Shown here piece after piece: positions 60,334 through 64,000 of a stretch of DNA of 64,000 nt (the first letter of the stretch is position 1; each line of letters starts with the position of its first letter). The stretch is from NCBI RefSeq assembly GCF_004916975.1, contig NZ_STGQ01000001.1:1450993-1514992 (forward strand), written 5' to 3'. The position numbers and the translations under genes are program-made. The stretch is from Paenibacillus dokdonensis (GTDB taxonomy: Bacteria > Bacillota > Bacilli > Paenibacillales > Paenibacillaceae). The notes under the pieces are model-generated. The model did not search any database, was not told the DNA's origin, and saw nothing but the letters and a program-made list of their open reading frames with translations.

Positions 60334-61260
60334 ATGGACGAAAAGATCCAGGAGCTTTTAAACATAATCCGGCAAAGAATCGACTTTGATCGAGCTGAAT
60401 TACTTAATAAGGGCTATTCAACCGTAAGGAAGTATATGTTGTATCAATCCGAAAAACCGTTATATTTACTGCGTGTATATGAATTGGATTCCCATGCTCG
60501 CCGCCTTGAGGAGTATCAATACCTGCAACAACATTTTGATAATGGGGTGAATTGTCAGGAACCTGTATTTTTTGAAGTTATCAATGACCTGAAGCTTTGC
60601 TGTTTATTGCTTAGCTATACGGATGGAGAAAGCGGAGAAGAGGTTCTGCCGTACTTGACACCCCAATCTCAATTCAAACAAGGAATAGCCGCAGGGGAAG
60701 AGTTAAAAAAGATCCATATGATTATTCCTGTCATCCCCATAAACTGGGTTGAACGAAGATATGATAAATACATTCAGAAAAAAATGAAAGTGAAAGAACT
60801 AGGCATTCCATTTCATAAGCAGGCGTACATTGAACATTATATTGAAAATAATTTTGATTTGCTAAGCAATAGCTCCGTATGTTTCCAACACGATGATTTT
60901 CATCCATCAAACATGATTTTTAAAAGAAAGAAATTCGTTGGAGTTATCGATTTTAGCAGCTTTGACTGGGGTGATCCCTGGGAAGAATTTTTCAAGCTGC
61001 CGAAGTATACCTGTTTCATTAGTAAACGATTTGCTTATGGGCAAGTTCAAGGTTACTTTAATGGATCTATTCCGGAAGATTTTTGGTTGAAATATAATTT
61101 ATTTGTTGCACTGAATCAACATGCAACATTAATTGGCGGATTCCAGAATCATAGGACCAAAGAGGCGCTGGATAAGATAGAACAAATCATTGAAACGCAT
61201 GATTTTAGTAATGGCGGTCCTCCGGAATGGTACCAAGAAAATAAAGCAGTTATGGGGTAA
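60334..61260 (+). CDS. Aminoglycoside-phosphotransferase-family protein
   Basis: 308 residues: catalytic loop CFQHDDFHPSNMIF and metal motif VIDFSSFDWGDPWEEF, the classic APH pair. 34 bases after the previous phosphotransferase but not a close copy of it. Substrate unknown. Confidence 0.9.
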   Translation: MDEKIQELLNIIRQRIDFDRAELLNKGYSTVRKYMLYQSEKPLYLLRVYELDSHARRLEEYQYLQQHFDNGVNCQEPVFFEVINDLKLCCLLLSYTDGESGEEVLPYLTPQSQFKQGIAAGEELKKIHMIIPVIPINWVERRYDKYIQKKMKVKELGIPFHKQAYIEHYIENNFDLLSNSSVCFQHDDFHPSNMIFKRKKFVGVIDFSSFDWGDPWEEFFKLPKYTCFISKRFAYGQVQGYFNGSIPEDFWLKYNLFVALNQHATLIGGFQNHRTKEALDKIEQIIETHDFSNGGPPEWYQENKAVMG

Positions 61261-61264
61261 CATT

Positions 61265-61936
61265 ATGAAAAATATGAATAATATCAAAGCAATCATCTTT
61301 GATCTAGATAACACAGTCCTCGATAGAACGAGTACGTTCAGTCAATTCACGAATTTATTTTTAAATACTTATTTTAATCACTTGGAATCAACTCAAGAGG
61401 TATTTGATCGAATCATTTATCTTGATCAAGATGGGTATAAGGACAAAAATGAGTTATTTTCTGAGCTGATTGAAGAGTTACCATGGATGACAATGCCTCA
61501 GCATAACGAATTACTGGATTTCTATAAAACGGAGTATGTTAAGAGCGCGGTATTGATGAATGAGGCAAGAGAAGTTATCACACATTTGCGAAAAAAATAC
61601 AAAACGGGATTAATAACCAACGGAAAGACCTCCATACAATATGGAAAGATTGTTACATTAGGAATTAGAGATCATTTTGATTTGATTATTGTATCGGAAG
61701 AGGCAGGAGTAAAGAAACCTGATCCGCGGATATTTGAGCTTGCACTAGACGGACTTCATTTAAGACCTGAGGAATGTATCTACATAGGAGATCATCCGGT
61801 TAACGACATTGAGGGAGCAGCTAAGATAGGCATGGAAACCATCTGGATTAAAGTCAATCAGCCTTGGAAAGACGAACTGATGGCTAGACCTTTATATTCT
61901 ATTGAAGAATTAAATGAATTATTGGAGATGCTTTGA
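61265..61936 (+). CDS. HAD-superfamily hydrolase, subfamily IA
   Basis: 223 residues with all four HAD motifs: IIFDLDNTVLDR, LITNGKTS, a Lys in VKKPDPRIF, and YIGDHPVNDI. YjjG/phosphatase-like cap. ATG 61265 lies 4 bases after the stop of the APH gene, translationally linked. Confidence 0.92.
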   Translation: MKNMNNIKAIIFDLDNTVLDRTSTFSQFTNLFLNTYFNHLESTQEVFDRIIYLDQDGYKDKNELFSELIEELPWMTMPQHNELLDFYKTEYVKSAVLMNEAREVITHLRKKYKTGLITNGKTSIQYGKIVTLGIRDHFDLIIVSEEAGVKKPDPRIFELALDGLHLRPEECIYIGDHPVNDIEGAAKIGMETIWIKVNQPWKDELMARPLYSIEELNELLEML

Positions 61937-62006
61937 GAAATGAAATAAAGCAGCATAATTTTAGTACATAAACGGTTTATGACTGGACGGGAGGAAAGAA
62001 GATTTT

Positions 62007-62546
62007 ATGAAAGTCTCGATTAGTTTGACTGACCATTCCACAAAATTTATTGTAAACAATCTTTACCCGTTATATTTGCATGATTTATCCGAGATATGGG
62101 GATGGAAACCCAATAAATATGGTGTTTATGAAGATGATGACACGTTGACTTTAAAAGATCAGAATAAGGTTTTCGATATATGGTGGGAGAAACCAGGTGT
62201 GCTTTATCCATATTTAATTCGAGTAGAGGGAATTCCCGCAGGTTTTGCGTTTGTAGCAACTCCACCTTACACCCCTCATGGGAGTGAATTTTACTTGAAT
62301 GAGTTTTTTATGTTAAGGCCGTTTCGAGGTAAAGGCATGGCTGAAGCTGCAGCGGTTCAATTGTTTCATAGCCATATCGGTGCTTGGGAAATACAAACGA
62401 ATCCTACAGATACCAATAAGAGAGCTCAATCATTCTGGAGAAAGACAATTCATAACTATATTTCTGAATCATCCCATGAGGAGTTCGCCGAAACAAAGAA
62501 TGACGGATATAAGTTGATTTTTCGATTTAATAACGGTCATTTATAG
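62007..62546 (+). CDS. GNAT-like acetyltransferase
   Basis: 179 residues; LNEFFMLRPFRGKGMAEAAA is a GNAT CoA loop and the C-terminal part (TNKRAQSFWRKTIHNY) fits the family. GGGAGGAAAG upstream. Substrate unknown. Confidence 0.8.
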   Translation: MKVSISLTDHSTKFIVNNLYPLYLHDLSEIWGWKPNKYGVYEDDDTLTLKDQNKVFDIWWEKPGVLYPYLIRVEGIPAGFAFVATPPYTPHGSEFYLNEFFMLRPFRGKGMAEAAAVQLFHSHIGAWEIQTNPTDTNKRAQSFWRKTIHNYISESSHEEFAETKNDGYKLIFRFNNGHL

Positions 62547-62613
62547 AATGGCTTTGCCTTGAAATGGGTTGATATGGAGGAGGCCTAATCATGAATGCGA
62601 ATGGAGAAAAGAA

Positions 62614-63129
62614 ATGGAACAAGTCATAGTCTCTGAATATGACCCGCAATGGGCTACTGAATTTGTACTAGAAAAAGCTAAAATCATGAATGCATTAGGT
62701 GAACTTTTATTGGGCATAGAACATATTGGAAGTACCTCCGTTCCTGGATTAGGAGCAAAACCGATCATAGATATCATGGTGGGTATTAACGAATTGAATG
62801 ACTTGAATCAAACACATATTACTGACTTAGCTCGAATAGGATATCAATTTATCAACCATGCGAACTTTCCGGATAGAAGATTTTTTCGCAGAGGGGAATG
62901 GCGAGCAGGTACACATCATTTACACGTTTATCAATACAAGGGTGATAACTGGAACGAGAATTTATTATTCCGGAATTATCTCGTCAATCACCCCGAAGCT
63001 TTGAATGAATATATTAAACTCAAGAAGGACCTAGAGAAACGATACAAGAACGATCGGGCTAAGTATACAGAAGCTAAAGGGCCATTCATTCGTAAAATTA
63101 TTGAACAAGCAGTAATGGAGAATAAATGA
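62614..63129 (+). CDS. GrpB/UPF0157-family nucleotidyltransferase-like protein
   Basis: 171 residues; HIGSTSVPGLGAKPIIDIMV is the GrpB signature and LLFRNYLVNHPEALNEYIKL its C-terminal helix. ATG 62614 with GGAGAAAAG upstream. Overlaps the next frame at ATGA unless that gene uses its better downstream ATG. Function unproven. Confidence 0.9.
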   Translation: MEQVIVSEYDPQWATEFVLEKAKIMNALGELLLGIEHIGSTSVPGLGAKPIIDIMVGINELNDLNQTHITDLARIGYQFINHANFPDRRFFRRGEWRAGTHHLHVYQYKGDNWNENLLFRNYLVNHPEALNEYIKLKKDLEKRYKNDRAKYTEAKGPFIRKIIEQAVMENK

Positions 63130-63146
63130 AAATTCGGGAGGTAATT

Positions 63147-63479
63147 ATGACTCATGATTTTTATTGTGATGAAGTTTTAAACGGAAAAACACAAGTTAAC
63201 AAAGTAATTGAGACGGACCGTGTTCTGGCTTACCATCACACCAGACCGTTCTATGAACATCATATTGTGGTCATTCCCAAGATTCATGTACAATCATTCA
63301 TTTCTGAAGAAGAAGAAAATAATGATAGCCTATTATTAGAATTAATGAAGGTTATTAAAAGAGTTGCAGCAGAAATGACAATGAAAACCGGGTCCTCAAA
63401 AATAATTACAAACTTAGGAACGTACCAAGATTCAAAACATTTTCACTGGCATGTGGTAAGTGGTGAGAAAGTCAGATAG
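63147..63479 (+). CDS. HIT-family protein
   Basis: 110 residues; FYEHHIVVIPKIHVQSF and the histidine triad HFHWHVV. ATG 63147 chosen over 63126 because GGGAGG lies directly before it. HIT enzymes hydrolyse or transfer nucleotides. Confidence 0.9.
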   Translation: MTHDFYCDEVLNGKTQVNKVIETDRVLAYHHTRPFYEHHIVVIPKIHVQSFISEEEENNDSLLLELMKVIKRVAAEMTMKTGSSKIITNLGTYQDSKHFHWHVVSGEKVR

Positions 63480-63528
63480 AGAATTACTTGCGAGAATATC
63501 AGCGAGTATCAAATGAAGGAGATAACTT

Positions 63529-63936
63529 ATGCATAATTACGGTGTACCGAATGGTTTTATGGGCTTCATAAGTGGAGTACCCTTGTTTTTCAAGTTGTTC
63601 GGAGGGCTTATATTTACATTTGTTGTAGTAACATTTTTGGTTGTTATCATTAAAGGATTAAAAACTTGGACTTCAAACAATAACTCTGAAGTCGTAAGAA
63701 GAAGATGTAAAGTCGTTGATAAGAGAACGGAAGTTTGGGGTGGATCGGGCGAATCGAGTGCCAGCACGAATTACTATATTACTTTTGAATTTGAGGATAA
63801 CAGCCGAAAAGAATTGTATGTAAAAGATAATCAATTCGGGATGATTGTTGTTGGAGACATCGGAGAATTAACCTTCCAAGGAAGTAGATTCAAAGAATTT
63901 AGCAGAATACATGAACAAGGAAGCTCACCATTGTAA
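63529..63936 (+). CDS. DUF2500-like membrane protein
   Basis: 135 residues: one TM helix (GGLIFTFVVVTFLVVIIKGL), then a beta-rich domain (RCKVVDKRTEV ... ITFEFEDNSRKEL ... GELTFQGSRFKEF) matching DUF2500. AAGGAGAT before the ATG. After it only 64 bases remain, with a possible start of another gene at 63970. Confidence 0.85.
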   Translation: MHNYGVPNGFMGFISGVPLFFKLFGGLIFTFVVVTFLVVIIKGLKTWTSNNNSEVVRRRCKVVDKRTEVWGGSGESSASTNYYITFEFEDNSRKELYVKDNQFGMIVVGDIGELTFQGSRFKEFSRIHEQGSSPL

Positions 63937-64000
63937 ATATGAGAGAATAATGATTGAAGTGATATAGAGATGTACGTTCATGATGTCGAGTACAATATAA

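Noticed and set aside
63970..64000. Start of another gene at the right edge (ATG TAC GTT CAT)
   Set aside because: Only ten codons are visible and the ribosome site is weak; it cannot be supported from this window.

Overview
The window looks like chromosomal DNA from a Paenibacillus-type Gram-positive spore former. Pointers are: strong AGGAGG-type ribosome binding sites; frequent TTG and GTG starts; a LplB/YtcP/lipoprotein sugar importer with a YesN/YesM-type two-component pair; a YtaF homologue; a YpdA bacillithiol-disulfide reductase homologue; an S-layer-homology protein; YteA and DUF441 proteins; and a replication-terminator (RTP) homologue. No rRNA, tRNA, CRISPR array, transposase or phage gene was seen. 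The taxon is an inference from gene content.

Layout. 1-3.1 kb: end of an ABC-2 exporter, a small HEPN-like protein and an SLH/PrcB-like secreted protein. 3.2-10.5 kb: a sugar uptake operon (two permeases, lipoprotein) behind a perfect cre box, followed by a response regulator broken by an in-frame TAG and its sensor kinase. 10.6-16.5 kb: a methyltransferase/TPR protein, then, on the minus strand, a BmrC/BmrD-type heterodimeric multidrug exporter with a leader-peptide attenuator. 16.6-26 kb: housekeeping genes (HesB-like, Nudix, ABC exporter, ytaF, DUF441, ypdA, ArsR-DUF2087) and a second leader-peptide attenuator in front of an RsgA-type GTPase. A pseudoknot-capable leader in front of ytaF looks like a riboswitch.

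26.3-38.0 kb is the most distinctive region. It is an apparent type VII secretion (WXG100) locus encoding a YukD/EsaB ubiquitin-like protein, an EssC/EccC ATPase without FHA domains, an uncharacterised cytosolic protein, a WXG100-like protein with a glycine-zipper tail plus a polytopic membrane neighbour (toxin/immunity candidate), DUF4176, and EsxA. It continues directly into a kinase-TM-coiled-coil protein, a von Willebrand A protein and a PP2C phosphatase. No separate EssB, EssA or EsaA is recognisable. The kinase-TM protein has the domain order of EssB but keeps the catalytic residues of a live kinase, so a secretion system controlled by reversible phosphorylation is the working hypothesis.

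38-51.2 kb holds ordinary chromosomal genes: SDR, DUF1992, GluQ-RS, HrpB, a general stress protein with a sigma-B-like promoter, a DoxX/pirin operon with a MarR/MhqR-like operator, an acyltransferase, an RTP homologue, a Gfo/Idh dehydrogenase, YteA, a CDF metal exporter and a DivIVA-domain protein. From about 51.3 kb to the end the sequence becomes visibly AT-rich and is a mosaic of small single-domain enzymes: five acetyltransferases, VOC, methyltransferase, two phosphotransferases, HAD, GrpB, HIT and tautomerase. It includes a frameshifted HAD gene, an alpha/beta-hydrolase stump and an orphan anti-sigma-like gene. It reads as an acquired, eroding accessory region.
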